Positions 40,184 to 49,756 of a DNA stretch of 64,000 bases are shown piece after piece; position 1 is the first letter of the stretch; each line of letters starts with the position of its first letter. The notes beneath the pieces are model-generated. The model had not been told where the DNA came from. It searched no databases and saw only the letters and a list, made by a program, of their open reading frames with translations. The stretch is from DYJB01 sp963777165 (GTDB taxonomy: Bacteria > Chloroflexota > Anaerolineae > Anaerolineales > E44-bin32): contig CAVZPO010000028.1 in the NCBI GenBank assembly GCA_963777165.1, positions 1 through 64,000 on the forward strand. Reading direction: 5' to 3'. The translations under genes were made by a program, and so were the position numbers.

Positions 40184-43100
40184 ATGGACGAACGACCCAG
40201 CACGTCCGTGCTCGGCGATCGCGAGGACATCTGGGCCTCCGCCCTTCGTGCCGCCGCCGGCGTGGCGCGCCAGGCCGCCTTCAGCGAGCAGGATGTCCTG
40301 CGCTCGGTCACGGAGGAATTGCGCCGGCTGAGATTGCGTGGCGGCGTCAGCCTGCTCCGTCCGGACGGCAGGCTCGAGATCCGTACCCGTTCCATCAGCC
40401 AATCCGCCGAGCACGCGTTGCAGCGCCTCTCGGGCAGAGCCATCGAGGGTTTCAGCTTCGATCCCGAACAGGTTGATCTGTACCGCCAGGCGCTCACCAC
40501 CGGCGAGGCGGCCTTCTCTCCCGACCGGAGCGAGACCGTTCGCCAGATGACTCCCGGGATCCTCAAGCACCTGGTGCCGCGCATCATGCATATGCTCGGC
40601 AGCGATCCACTCATCGTCTCCCCCTTGCTCCTGAGCGGCAAACCCATTGGCGCGATCAACGTCTCTGCCCGCTGGCTCACGCCGAACGACATGCCGATGA
40701 TGAACGCCCTGGCCGATCACATCGCCATCTCCATCGGCAACGCCAGGACACAGGAGAACCTGCACCGGGCCCTGGAACGCGAGCAGCTCCGTCACCAGGT
40801 GGTCGAAGCCGTCACCAGCGCTCTCGATCTTCCGAGCGTCCTCGAGCGTGTGCTGCACCTGGCGGCGGAGGTGATCGACGCCGATGCCGGCGCGGTGGCG
40901 ATCCTCGATCCCGGCCGGCACCGGCTGGAGTATCCGTGCACGTTTGGCCTCCCGCCGGTCCCGCCCGACCTGTCGTCCGCCAGCCCCGAGCCGGTGGCCT
41001 GGAAGGTCATCCGCACTGCACAGCCCGTGCTGCTTCCGGACTACAGCGCGTACCCGGAGGCCGCCCCGGCCTGGGTGAAGGCCGGCCTGCGCGCTTTGAT
41101 CGGTGTGCCGATCCTGGTCGGGGAACGCGCCAGCGGCGCGATGGTGCTGTTTGCCAAACGGCCGCAGGTCGCCTTCACCCGCGATCAAGTGGAGACGGTG
41201 ACGACCATCGCCCGCCTGGCTGCCATCGGCATAGAGAATGCCAGGTTGTACATGCAGGCCACGCAGCGCGCCGAGGAATCGCAGGCCCTGATTCAGACCG
41301 CCCGCTCGATCTCCTCGTCGCTTGAGCTCCAGACTACACTGAACCTGATTGCCGAGCAGGCGAAGGCGCTGCTCAAGTCCGACGGCTCGCGCATCCACTT
41401 GTTCGACTCCGCCAAGGGTCTGCTGCGCTGTGTCGTCGCCCTGCACCCGGATGCAGAGGCGGTGATGGCCGTTCAGGTCCAGCCGGGTATGGGACTGACC
41501 GGCGCCGTGTTCCAGTCCGGCACCCCCACCCTTGTCAACAACCCGCACGAGTTCCCGAACGCAGTGCACGTCCCCGGAACCCCGGAGGACGAACCCGAAG
41601 TCCTGGCCCTCGTCCCCCTGCTTTTCCGCGAGCAGTCGATCGGCGTGATGACCGTCCTGCGCTTCAGCCAGGATATGCCGTACACGGCGGATGACGTCCA
41701 CCTGCTCTCTGCCTTTGCCGCCCACGCCGCCATCGCCATCGAAAACGCCCGTCTGTACACACAGGCCACGCATCGCGCCGAGGAATCGCAGGCCCTGATC
41801 CAGACGGCGCGCTCGATCTCGTCGTCGCTCGAACTCCAGACCGTCCTCAACCTGATTGCCGAGCAGGCCAAGGCCCTGCTCAAGTCCGATGGGAGCCGAA
41901 TCCATCTATTCGATCCGCATCTGGGCGTCCTGCGCTGCGTCGTCGCTCTGCATCCTGATTCCGAGCAGTTGATGGCCGTGCACTTCTCCCCCGGCGTCGG
42001 CCTCACCGGCATGGTGTTCAAATCGGGAAAGCCCATCCTGGTCAACGACCCCGGCATGTTCCCGATGGCCGTCCACATCCCCGGGACCCCCGACGATGAA
42101 CCCGAGGTGCTCGCCCTCGTGCCGCTTCTGATCCGCCAGCGCACCATCGGGGTGATGACCGTCCTGCGCTTCAGCCAGGAAGTCCCCTACACCGATGACG
42201 ACGTCAACCTTCTCTCGGCCCTGGGGGCGCACGCGGCCATCGCCATCGAGAATGCCGACCTGTACGGGCAGATCGCCTCCCAGGCCCATACCCTCGAGTC
42301 GGAGGTCGCTCGCCGCACGCGCCAGTTGGGCGAATCGGAGGCCCGCTACCGCTCGCTGGTCGAGACGTCAGTGGCGGGGATCTTCCAGTGCGACCTGCGC
42401 GGACGGGTGCTGTATGCCAACCAGGCGTTCCTCGACCAGATCGGGCTGCCGGCCGATCGCCTGATCGGCAGCGTCCTGGTCGACATGTTTCCCGAGGACC
42501 AACGCCAGGTGATCCGAGAGCGCTTCCTCGCCCGATTGCGGGGCGAGCTACCGCGGCACGAAGTGACCGAGCTCGAGTACGTTCGTCCCGACGGCCGCAC
42601 GTTGTTCGCCTTGGCAGCGACCAGCATGATCCCCGACGCTGAGAACAAGCCCCAGGGCATCATGGGCCTGGTGTTCGACGTCTCCGACAGGAAGTCACTG
42701 GAGGCCGCGCTGCAGGCGGAGCGCGACCGGCTGCGAGCGATCCTGGCCAACATCGGCGACGCCGTCCTCGTCTCCCGCCTCGACTTGACGATCGAGTACG
42801 TCAATCCGGCCTGGGAACGTCTGCACGGCTACCAGCCCGGCGAGGCGATCGGCCAGCCGGTAGGCGTGGTTCAAAGCCGACGCCATCCGCCCGAGCACTA
42901 CCGCGAGATTGCCGAGACCATTCGGGAGGGGCGCACGTGGCGCGGCGAGCTAATCAACCGACGCAAGGACGGCACCACGTACGATGCGGCCGTGACCATC
43001 ACCCCCGTGGTCTCCGATCAGGGCGAGGTGATCAACTACGTAGGCGTGCAGTACGATATCAGCGCCCACAAGGAACTCGACCGCCTCAAGTCGCAGTTCG

Positions 43101-43795
43101 TCTCGGACGTCTCGCATGAGTTGCGCACACCGCTGACGAACATCCGCCTGTACCTCGACCTGCTGCGGGAGACCAGCGATCGCACCAAGACCTCCACCTA
43201 CCTGGACACGCTGACCCGGGAGAGCGAACGCCTGGCACACCTGATCGACGACCTGCTCTCGCTCTCACGCCTGGAGGCCAAGGCTACCCCCCTGAACGTC
43301 GCACCGGTCGATCTCAGCCAGTTGCTGGCCGCGTTGGTGCAGGACCGCCGCACGCTGGCCGCCAAGCGCGGCCTGTTGCTCGATCTTCAGTGCGAGCCCG
43401 ATCTCCCCCCGGCGCTCGCTGACCATCGTCTGCTTGCCCAGGTGTTCACCAATTTGCTGACCAACGCCATGAACTACACCCCGGACGGTGGACGGATCAC
43501 GCTCTCGACCCGCCGCCGATCCACAGCGCAAGGCGAGTGGATCGTCGGTGAGGTCAGTGATACCGGCCCCGGAATTCCTCCCGAAGAGCAGCCCTTGCTG
43601 TTCCGTCGATTCTTCCGCGGGCGCGCCAGCCACCGCACCGGCGCGGCGGGGACCGGGCTGGGCCTGGCGATCTGCAAGGAGATCGCTGAGCTGCACGGTG
43701 GACGGATTTCCCTCGAGAGCGACGGGGTCGCCGGGCACGGCGCCGCCTTCAGCGTCTGGATTCCAAGCGCCGCCCGCCCGGCACTTCCGTCCTAG
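40184..43795 (+). CDS. Soluble hybrid-input histidine kinase: four GAF, two PAS, HisKA, HATPase
   Basis: Sensor kinase of 1203 residues with no membrane helix. Domains in order: GAF-like at about 20-185 and 205-355, two near-identical GAF repeats at about 359-527 and 528-696, PAS at about 717-840 (ARYRSLVETSVAGIFQC) and 848-965, HisKA with phosphoacceptor H978 in SHELRTPLTNIRL, and an HATPase domain with NLLTNAMNYTPDG (N box), DTGPGIPPEE (G1) and GTGLGLAI (G2). GAF and PAS domains sense small molecules, redox or light. No response regulator gene is adjacent, so the partner is elsewhere. Signals cannot be inferred from the sequence. Confidence 0.9.
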   Translation: MDERPSTSVLGDREDIWASALRAAAGVARQAAFSEQDVLRSVTEELRRLRLRGGVSLLRPDGRLEIRTRSISQSAEHALQRLSGRAIEGFSFDPEQVDLYRQALTTGEAAFSPDRSETVRQMTPGILKHLVPRIMHMLGSDPLIVSPLLLSGKPIGAINVSARWLTPNDMPMMNALADHIAISIGNARTQENLHRALEREQLRHQVVEAVTSALDLPSVLERVLHLAAEVIDADAGAVAILDPGRHRLEYPCTFGLPPVPPDLSSASPEPVAWKVIRTAQPVLLPDYSAYPEAAPAWVKAGLRALIGVPILVGERASGAMVLFAKRPQVAFTRDQVETVTTIARLAAIGIENARLYMQATQRAEESQALIQTARSISSSLELQTTLNLIAEQAKALLKSDGSRIHLFDSAKGLLRCVVALHPDAEAVMAVQVQPGMGLTGAVFQSGTPTLVNNPHEFPNAVHVPGTPEDEPEVLALVPLLFREQSIGVMTVLRFSQDMPYTADDVHLLSAFAAHAAIAIENARLYTQATHRAEESQALIQTARSISSSLELQTVLNLIAEQAKALLKSDGSRIHLFDPHLGVLRCVVALHPDSEQLMAVHFSPGVGLTGMVFKSGKPILVNDPGMFPMAVHIPGTPDDEPEVLALVPLLIRQRTIGVMTVLRFSQEVPYTDDDVNLLSALGAHAAIAIENADLYGQIASQAHTLESEVARRTRQLGESEARYRSLVETSVAGIFQCDLRGRVLYANQAFLDQIGLPADRLIGSVLVDMFPEDQRQVIRERFLARLRGELPRHEVTELEYVRPDGRTLFALAATSMIPDAENKPQGIMGLVFDVSDRKSLEAALQAERDRLRAILANIGDAVLVSRLDLTIEYVNPAWERLHGYQPGEAIGQPVGVVQSRRHPPEHYREIAETIREGRTWRGELINRRKDGTTYDAAVTITPVVSDQGEVINYVGVQYDISAHKELDRLKSQFVSDVSHELRTPLTNIRLYLDLLRETSDRTKTSTYLDTLTRESERLAHLIDDLLSLSRLEAKATPLNVAPVDLSQLLAALVQDRRTLAAKRGLLLDLQCEPDLPPALADHRLLAQVFTNLLTNAMNYTPDGGRITLSTRRRSTAQGEWIVGEVSDTGPGIPPEEQPLLFRRFFRGRASHRTGAAGTGLGLAICKEIAELHGGRISLESDGVAGHGAAFSVWIPSAARPALPS
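41258..42271 (+). repeat. In-frame 507-bp internal duplication encoding two GAF domains
   Basis: Two consecutive units of 507 bp (169 codons) begin with nearly the same sequence (RAEESQALIQTARSISSSLE) and align throughout. Because the offset is a multiple of three and the copies have diverged at many codons, this is a genuine domain duplication, unlike the carboxypeptidase and feoA duplications. Confidence 0.8.
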
Positions 43796-43824
43796 CATCC
43801 CTCAAGCGGTGATCGATCCTACGG

Positions 43825-43990
43825 TAGGGGCACGGCATGCCGTGCCCGTCCCTGCGCTCGAGTAATGATCGACCGGGATTCCCATGGGCGACGAGACCAT
43901 GCCGGACCTGGTAGGGGCGAAGCGAGCCCGACGTGGACCAGCATGGCGATCGCGCCATGGGCATGCTTTGCCACTACGTGGGGCCAACGG
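43825..43990. repeat. REP-like palindromic region after the sensor kinase
   Basis: A perfect 20-bp palindrome, GGGCACGGCATGCCGTGCCC (43828-43847), is preceded by GTAG. Nearby, GTAGGGGCGAAGC (43911-43923) pairs imperfectly with GCTTTGCCACTAC (about 43966-43978). Such GTAGGGGC hairpins are dispersed repeats in several bacterial genomes, as I recall. The first hairpin may also end the kinase transcript. The rest of the 43796-44178 gap shows no gene. Confidence 0.5.
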
Positions 43991-44178
43991 TTCTTGGAAA
44001 GCCGGTGGGGGTTCGAAACGCAACCGGGCGTCATCCGCAGCGCGCGAGCCGGGCGCACTTAAGCCCACGGCGCGCGAGCTCTCCGTGAGCGCTATAGGCG
44101 ATCGCTCGGCAGCAGGGTGAAGAGGTGTGCAATGTGAGGCGGCCAGCGATCGGCCAAGCCGTCGCGCCGAGAAGCGTC

Positions 44179-46272
44179 CTAAACCAGGCGGAAGGTGGAG
44201 CCCTGCGGGGTCTTGGTGATCTCGATGCGAGCCGGGAAGGCGTCGCGCAGCTCGTCGATATGCGTGATGACCAGGATGCGGTCGAAATCGTCCTGAATGC
44301 TGTTGATCGCCGCCACCAGGTGTTCCCGGCCTCGGGCGTCCTGGGTGCCAAAGCCCTCGTCGATGAACAGGCTGCGCAGTTGGGCCCCGGCGCGTCGCGC
44401 CAGCAGCCGCGACAGCGCGATGCGGATGGCGAAGTTCACGCGGAAGGCCTCACCGCCCGAGTACAGCTCGTAGGCGCGGGTGCCGAGTTCATCCGAGATC
44501 AGGATGTCCAGCGCCTCGCGCACCTCTCCGGTCTTGATCTCCTTCTGCGTCTCGATGCGCACGTGCATCCGCCCGTCGGTCATACGGTTGAGCAGTTCGT
44601 TGGCCGATGCCTCGAGCTCGGGGACGGCGGTCTCGATGATCATGGCCGGCACGCCGCGCTTCCCGAAGGCCTCGCGCAGCTCCTCGTCCAACCCGAGGTC
44701 GTGAGCCAGCCGCTCCAGATCGGCCCGGCGCTCAGCCCGCTGGCGCTCGAAGGCCTCCAGGGCGGCGAGCTGTTGGCGGGCCCCGCCGACGCGCTCGTCG
44801 CCCATTCGCTTCTGCAGTCGCAGCCGCTCGACGGCCTCCGGCGTAAGCGAGGCGGCCCGCAGTTGCGTTTCGCTCTTCTCCACCTGCGCCTCCAGACCGG
44901 CGCGCTCCACCCGCTCGGCGCTGAGCTCCGTCTGCCAGCGCGTGATCCGCTCGGCCAGCGAGGCTGCTTGCCGTTCGGCCTCGCCGGCATGCTCCAGCAG
45001 CGCCTGCAGTTCGCCGACGCGGCGGGCGCGCTCCGGGCGCTGGCTCAACGCCTTCTCCAGTGCCTGACGATCGGCCTCGAGCAACTTGACCTGTGCCTCG
45101 AGCTCGCGCAGCCGAAGTTGGTTGAGACGGTACGCTTCCCGCCGTCCTTCGATCTCGACCTGCAGTTCCTCCAGCAAGCGATGGCGATGATCGTCGGTCA
45201 GGGCCTGGCCGCAGGTCGGGCAGACCGGTTCGCTGGAGGACTCGAGCGTCACCGCGCGTGCCTTGAGCGGCTCTGTTTGCGGCCCGAGCAATTCGTTGAC
45301 GCCCCGCAGCCTGGCCGCCTCCTGGCCCGCCTCCCGCTGCTGCCCGACGACCGTTTCCATCTGCGCCTGCAGCGCGTCGAACCCGACCAGTTCGGCGCGC
45401 ACCGCTTCGAGCGCCGCTTGCAGCGCCGCCCGGTCGGCCCGCGCCCCGGCGGCCGATCGCTCGCGCTCTGCTTCGGCCACTTCGCGCTCGGTGGCGGTGA
45501 TGCGCCGCGTCCGGTCGTCAATTTGCCGCTGGAGGGTCACTAGCTCCTGGCGGACCTGCTGGATCCCGGCCCACTGCAACTCGGCCTCCGCCAGGCGCTC
45601 GGTCGCCACCAGCGCCTCGGCCTCTGCCGCCAGCAGAGCCCCTTGATGTTCCTCCCGCCTCGCCAGCTCGCGATCGATCTCCTCCAGCCGCCCTTCCGTG
45701 CGGTGCATCTCGGCCCGCATGACGCCGATGCGCTCCTTGGCCCGAGACTCATACACCTCCCACTTCGACAGGCCGAGGATCGTGGCCAGCACCTGCTTGC
45801 GCTGCGCGGGGGTCTTGGTGGTGAACTCATCTGCCCGCCCCTGCATCAGGAAAGCGGAGTTGATGAAGGTGTCGTAGTCGAGGTGCAGCAGCGCCTCGAT
45901 CTTCTTCTGCGTGTCGGCCAGGCGTGCCGCCGACAGATCGCGCCACGCCTCGCCCTGCGCGTCCCAGACGTGGAACGACAGCCCCGAGACGCCCTGCTTG
46001 CCGGCCTTGCGTTGTCGGATGACCTGGTAACGGTCGCCGGCCTGCTCGAACGCCAGGCGTACTTGCATATTGCGGGCGCCCTGGTGCACCAGGTCGTCCG
46101 GCGAGTTGCTGCGCGCCTTCCCCCACAGCGCCCAGGTGATGGCGTCCAACAGCGAGGACTTGCCGGCTCCGTTCGGCCCGGAAAGGCAGGCGATGTGGAT
46201 GCCCTCCAGCCGAAGCGTGCCCGGCGAGCGGTAGGCCAGGAAGTTCTCGACCTCGATCTCAGTCGGGATCAC
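44179..46272 (-). CDS. sbcC: SbcC/Rad50-type DNA repair ATPase
   Basis: SMC-like ATPase of 697 residues that works with SbcD to open and process DNA ends and hairpins. It has Walker A GPNGAGKSSLLDAITWALWG near the N-terminus, two long coiled-coil arms around a zinc hook C351-P-T-C354, and a C-terminal ABC half with YSGGEAFRVNFAIRIALSRL and LFIDEGFGTQD. It is shorter than E. coli SbcC (about 1050) and resembles compact Rad50-type forms. I chose the GTG at 46272, which overlaps the sbcD stop by 14 bp; the longer upstream frame lies inside sbcD. Confidence 0.9.
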   Translation of the reverse strand: MIPTEIEVENFLAYRSPGTLRLEGIHIACLSGPNGAGKSSLLDAITWALWGKARSNSPDDLVHQGARNMQVRLAFEQAGDRYQVIRQRKAGKQGVSGLSFHVWDAQGEAWRDLSAARLADTQKKIEALLHLDYDTFINSAFLMQGRADEFTTKTPAQRKQVLATILGLSKWEVYESRAKERIGVMRAEMHRTEGRLEEIDRELARREEHQGALLAAEAEALVATERLAEAELQWAGIQQVRQELVTLQRQIDDRTRRITATEREVAEAERERSAAGARADRAALQAALEAVRAELVGFDALQAQMETVVGQQREAGQEAARLRGVNELLGPQTEPLKARAVTLESSSEPVCPTCGQALTDDHRHRLLEELQVEIEGRREAYRLNQLRLRELEAQVKLLEADRQALEKALSQRPERARRVGELQALLEHAGEAERQAASLAERITRWQTELSAERVERAGLEAQVEKSETQLRAASLTPEAVERLRLQKRMGDERVGGARQQLAALEAFERQRAERRADLERLAHDLGLDEELREAFGKRGVPAMIIETAVPELEASANELLNRMTDGRMHVRIETQKEIKTGEVREALDILISDELGTRAYELYSGGEAFRVNFAIRIALSRLLARRAGAQLRSLFIDEGFGTQDARGREHLVAAINSIQDDFDRILVITHIDELRDAFPARIEITKTPQGSTFRLV

Positions 46273-47482
46273 GCAGCAGGTCCTCCGCCCGCGCCAACAG
46301 CGCGAGCTTACGCGCATCTTCGACCCGGCGTGACTCGAAGTACCGCTGCAGGAGCTCGAAAGGCGTCAGCGCCTCGGGCGACAGGTCGCCCAACCGTGCC
46401 CGCGCTTCGGTTTCCACCTCCCGTGTAATGCTCACGCTGGACGACTTCCCCAGCGCCGACTGCACCTCCGCCTCCCGAAACGTCGCCTGCTGCTCCGGCA
46501 GGAGCTGGACCTGCACTCGCACCACCGCTCCGTCCGCCTCGGCCTGCGACGCCGCCTGGACGACGGCCGCAGTGGCGTCCGGCGCCTGCCGGGCATCGAT
46601 CTGCAGCGTTCGAAACGGCCGCGCCCGAACGGGGATGAACTCCCAGCGAGCTGCGCCGCGCTCGAGCTCCACCCAGCAGAATCCCTTCGGCTCGTGTTCC
46701 TCGCCGAAGTCGATCCGCTCGAGCGAGCCGCTGTAGACAACCGGAGGCGACGCCCCCGGGTTCAGGTCCTGATGACGGTGGATGTGACCCAGGGCAACGT
46801 AGTCCCAGGCCGGATCGGCCAGCGTCGATGTGGTCACGGCCACATCCCTTCCGAGCATCACCGTGCGCTCGGAGCCGAGTTTGGCCTCGGAGACCGAGAA
46901 ATGCCCCGCCAGAACGCGAGGCATTGCGTGCCGGGCGGCTTCCTGGGCCAGGTCGCCAAGGATGTCGGACACCGTCTGGCGAAGGGCGAGCTCGAGCTCG
47001 TCGATCGTCTTGCCCTGATTCTCCTCACGCGCCAGCAGCCGGTTGCGCATCGGGTACGGCATCCAGGCCAGAAAGACCGGCCCGCGCCGCGTCGTCACTT
47101 CTTGCCAGCCGCTCTTGTGCCCGACGATCACACCGGGGACTGCAAGCGCCTGGAAGATATCGACGGCGCTGGCCTTCACGGCCATCCCGGGCATGTCGTG
47201 ATTGCCCACCAGCAGCAGTGTCGGCACCTGATCCGCCAGCCGTTTGATGCGCTGGGCGAACTCGCGCTGCTGCGTCGGATCGGGCTCGCGATTCTTGAAC
47301 GCGTCGCCGGCGAAGACCGCCAGGTCCGCCTCATGCGTCAGGCCGTAGTCGATGACTTCGTCCAGGCGCTCGAGAAAGTCGCGCACCCGGCTGGAGGTGC
47401 CGGTGGCCGGATCCAGCCGGCCGTAGTTTTCCATGCCGACGTGCAGGTCGGCGAAATGCAGCATGCGGATCGGATCGGTCAT
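46259..47482 (-). CDS. sbcD: SbcD/Mre11-type nuclease
   Basis: Metallophosphoesterase nuclease of 407 residues, partner of SbcC. Metal-binding motifs are in order: MLHFADLHVG, LAVFAGDAFKN, LLLVGNHDMPG, VLAGHFSVSEA and YVALGHIHRHQ. The C-terminal part is the usual DNA-capping and SbcC-binding region. Its ATG overlaps the stop of the LOG gene (ATGA), and its stop lies inside the sbcC start, so the three genes form one operon. Confidence 0.92.
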   Translation of the reverse strand: MTDPIRMLHFADLHVGMENYGRLDPATGTSSRVRDFLERLDEVIDYGLTHEADLAVFAGDAFKNREPDPTQQREFAQRIKRLADQVPTLLLVGNHDMPGMAVKASAVDIFQALAVPGVIVGHKSGWQEVTTRRGPVFLAWMPYPMRNRLLAREENQGKTIDELELALRQTVSDILGDLAQEAARHAMPRVLAGHFSVSEAKLGSERTVMLGRDVAVTTSTLADPAWDYVALGHIHRHQDLNPGASPPVVYSGSLERIDFGEEHEPKGFCWVELERGAARWEFIPVRARPFRTLQIDARQAPDATAAVVQAASQAEADGAVVRVQVQLLPEQQATFREAEVQSALGKSSSVSITREVETEARARLGDLSPEALTPFELLQRYFESRRVEDARKLALLARAEDLLRDPD

Positions 47483-48078
47483 GGTGTCCCGGCCGTGCCG
47501 CCGTCGCGATCGATCCAGCGCTCCAGACCCGGCGGCGGCGCGTAGGCAGCCAGCTGATCCAAGAGCGTAGTGGGCGTGCGTTCGCAGGCCAGCAGGGCGC
47601 GGTGGATGGCGTAGATGAAGCCTTCGGCGCGGGCGTGCTCGATCAGCGCCAGCAGCGGATCGAAGTAGCCCTCAACGTTCAGCAATCCGATGGGCTTGTG
47701 GTGCATCCCGATCTGCGCCCAGGTCAGGATCTCGAACAATTCCTCGAACGTGCCGAACCCGCCGGGCAGCGCCACGAAGGCATCCCCCATCTCCGCCATG
47801 CGCGCCTTGCGCTGGTGCATCGACTCGACCACGATCATCTCGCTCAGCGCCGTATGCGCCAGGGCCGGCGTGTCGAACTGCCGCGGCATGATGCCGACCA
47901 CGGTCCCTCCGGCCCGCAGGGACGCTTCGGCCACGGCGCCCATCATCCCTGTGCGGCCGCCGCCGTAGACCAGTGTCAGCCCGCGCTCAACCAGCGCCTG
48001 GCCCATCGCACGCGCCGCCTCCAGGTAGACCGGCCGGATGTCGTCGCTCGAGCCGCAGTACACCACCACGCGCTTCAC
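47479..48078 (-). CDS. LOG family protein (cytokinin riboside phosphoribohydrolase-like)
   Basis: Rossmann-fold protein of 199 residues with VVVYCGSSDDIRP, LVYGGGRTGMMGAVAEAS and the catalytic PGGFGTFEELFE signature. LOG enzymes cleave nucleoside 5'-monophosphates (adenine or cytokinin type) to the free base. In bacteria the physiological role is often nucleotide salvage. The GTG start at 48078 has a GGAG upstream, and no ATG fits. It is co-transcribed with sbcD and sbcC, with no evident functional link. Confidence 0.85.
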   Translation of the reverse strand: MKRVVVYCGSSDDIRPVYLEAARAMGQALVERGLTLVYGGGRTGMMGAVAEASLRAGGTVVGIMPRQFDTPALAHTALSEMIVVESMHQRKARMAEMGDAFVALPGGFGTFEELFEILTWAQIGMHHKPIGLLNVEGYFDPLLALIEHARAEGFIYAIHRALLACERTPTTLLDQLAAYAPPPGLERWIDRDGGTAGTP

Positions 48079-48134
48079 ACTCGACTCCGTTCCATGACGT
48101 GAGAGAACTCGCCGGCCAGGCGGCTGCGGCAGGG

Positions 48135-48572
48135 CTAGGTCTCGACCTGAGCACGGATCCGCACGGCGGCGGCCTCGCGCATCTCCCGGGAGGCATCGCG
48201 GCCGACGCCCAGCGGCCGCCGGAAACCAAACCCATCCCTGGCGGTGCGCGGGATGACGTGCAGGTGACAGTGGAAGACCGTCTGTCCGGCAGCCTGGCCG
48301 TCGGCCAGCAGCAGGTTCACCCCGTCGCACGGCAGGCCCGATCGGCGCAGCGCCGCCGCCAGCCTGCGCGCGGTCGAGATCATCCGGGCAGCCTCGGATT
48401 CGTCCAGGTCTTCCAAACCGGCGGTATGCCTGTTGGGGACCACCAGCAGATGACCTTCAGCAACGGGGTGCGCGTCCATGAACGCCGTGACCACCTCGTC
48501 CCGGTAGACCAGACTGGCCTCGGCCTCACCGGCAACGATGCGACAGAAGATGCATGCAGACGAGGAGGTCAT
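48135..48572 (-). CDS. HIT-family (histidine triad) protein
   Basis: Nucleotide hydrolase/transferase of 145 residues. It has a zinc-type CIFCRIVAGE at the N-terminus, VVPNRHTAGLEDLDE, and the histidine triad QTVFHCHLHVIPR. Such HINT-like proteins hydrolyse AMP-lysine or similar phosphoramidates. I chose the ATG at 48572 because a -10 box (TGATACAAT, minus strand) lies just upstream; a longer start would lie within the promoter. It is divergent from the VKOR gene. A second HIT protein is at 54053-54523. Confidence 0.85.
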   Translation of the reverse strand: MTSSSACIFCRIVAGEAEASLVYRDEVVTAFMDAHPVAEGHLLVVPNRHTAGLEDLDESEAARMISTARRLAAALRRSGLPCDGVNLLLADGQAAGQTVFHCHLHVIPRTARDGFGFRRPLGVGRDASREMREAAAVRIRAQVET

Positions 48573-48601
48573 GAATGGGAGAAGACCGGCGGCCTCGAGC
48601 G

Positions 48602-48610
48602 ATTGTATCA
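48602..48610 (-). promoter_or_regulatory. Extended -10 promoter of the HIT gene
   Basis: On the minus strand TGATACAAT lies about 30 nt before the start at 48572. Confidence 0.5.
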
Positions 48611-48647
48611 TGCGGCCCCGTCCGAGACGGCCGCTCTCCAGCCCGCG

Positions 48648-48656
48648 TGATAAACT
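48648..48656 (+). promoter_or_regulatory. Extended -10 promoter of the VKOR gene
   Basis: TGATAAACT lies 30 nt before the ATG at 48686, divergent from the HIT promoter. Confidence 0.45.
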
Positions 48657-48685
48657 CCACCCAACTCGTCTGCGAGGATCCACGT

Positions 48686-49756
48686 ATGTCTCGAGCCCTC
48701 CGCCTGGTCAGCATCGTCGTCTTGATCGCGCTGTTACTCCCCACCGCCGCCTTTGCTCAAGCTCCGGTTGTGCGCGCCATCCTGTTCTACTCGCCGACCT
48801 GTGCCCACTGTAAGACGGTGATCCAGGAAGTCCTGCCTCCGCTGTTCGAGGCCTACGGCGACCAGCTGTCCATCATCGGCATCGACGTCACCGTGCCCGA
48901 GGGCTCGGCGCTGTACGCCTCGGCCCTCGCCTCCTACGGCGTCCCCGAGGAACGGCGCGGCGTGCCGATGCTCTTCGTCGGGGATGTCATCCTCGTCGGA
49001 TCCGGCGAGATCCCTGAGACGTTCCCCCGCATCATCGACCAAGGCCTGTCGCAGGGCGGCATCGATTGGCCGGCGATCCCCGGACTGCCGGAGATGATTG
49101 CCGCCATGCAGCCCGGTGCCGAGAGCCCGGAGCCTACCCCGGCCGCACCCAAGTCGGTCGTCGAGCGACTGCAGCAGGATCCGCTGGGCAACTCCCTGGC
49201 CATTGTGGTCCTGATCGGCATGCTCCTCAGCCTGGTGGCGGTCGCCGCACGCTGGGTGCGGCGCACCCCGGTTGTCGAATCCCGCTTCGCAGTCTGGGCC
49301 AGCCCGGTGCTGGCTGCTTTCGGCCTGACAATCGCAGCTTACCTGACCCTCGTCGAACTGACCGGGGATCAGGCGTTCTGCGGGCCGGTGGGCGACTGCA
49401 ACGCCGTCCAGCAGAGCTCGTATGCGTTCCTGTTTGGCGTGATCCCGATCGGCGTTCTGGGCGTGCTCGGTTACGCAGCCTTCATCCTGATGTGGGCCGC
49501 CTCACGCTTCGTCCCCGACAGAGTGCGGGATGTGCTCCGCATCGCGCTGTTTGCTCTGGCGATCGTCGGGACGCTGTTCTCGGTCTACCTGACGTTCCTT
49601 GAACCTTTTATCCTTGGCGCAACTTGCGCCTGGTGCGTTACTTCGGCCATCCTGCAGACATTCCTGTTCTGGCTGACGGCCGACCCGGCACGCGCCGCCC
49701 TGGCCCGCCTGCGCGGAACCCCGTCGGGCGCAAAGGCCCTTCGGGGATCGGTGTAA
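48686..49756 (+). CDS. Thioredoxin-like domain fused to vitamin K epoxide reductase-type membrane domain
   Basis: Extracytoplasmic disulfide-forming protein of 356 residues. A signal peptide (about 1-25, VLIALLLPTAAFAQA) precedes a thioredoxin-like domain with the redox motif FYSPTCAHCK. A four- or five-helix VKOR domain follows, with the loop cysteines in FCGPVGDCNAVQQSSYA and the quinone-site CxxC in GATCAWC. Bacterial VKOR oxidises a thioredoxin-like partner and passes electrons to quinone; here the two are fused, with the redox domain first. The start is supported by GAGGA. It precedes the ECF operon, whose -35 element overlaps its stop codon. Confidence 0.88.
   Translation: MSRALRLVSIVVLIALLLPTAAFAQAPVVRAILFYSPTCAHCKTVIQEVLPPLFEAYGDQLSIIGIDVTVPEGSALYASALASYGVPEERRGVPMLFVGDVILVGSGEIPETFPRIIDQGLSQGGIDWPAIPGLPEMIAAMQPGAESPEPTPAAPKSVVERLQQDPLGNSLAIVVLIGMLLSLVAVAARWVRRTPVVESRFAVWASPVLAAFGLTIAAYLTLVELTGDQAFCGPVGDCNAVQQSSYAFLFGVIPIGVLGVLGYAAFILMWAASRFVPDRVRDVLRIALFALAIVGTLFSVYLTFLEPFILGATCAWCVTSAILQTFLFWLTADPARAALARLRGTPSGAKALRGSV

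Noticed and set aside
39842..41905. Long open frame of 687 codons on the minus strand opposite the kinase gene
   Set aside because: It is antisense to a well-conserved kinase and an SDR, has biased composition (Asp, Gly, Arg, His-rich) and no motif. Long antisense frames are expected at this GC content.
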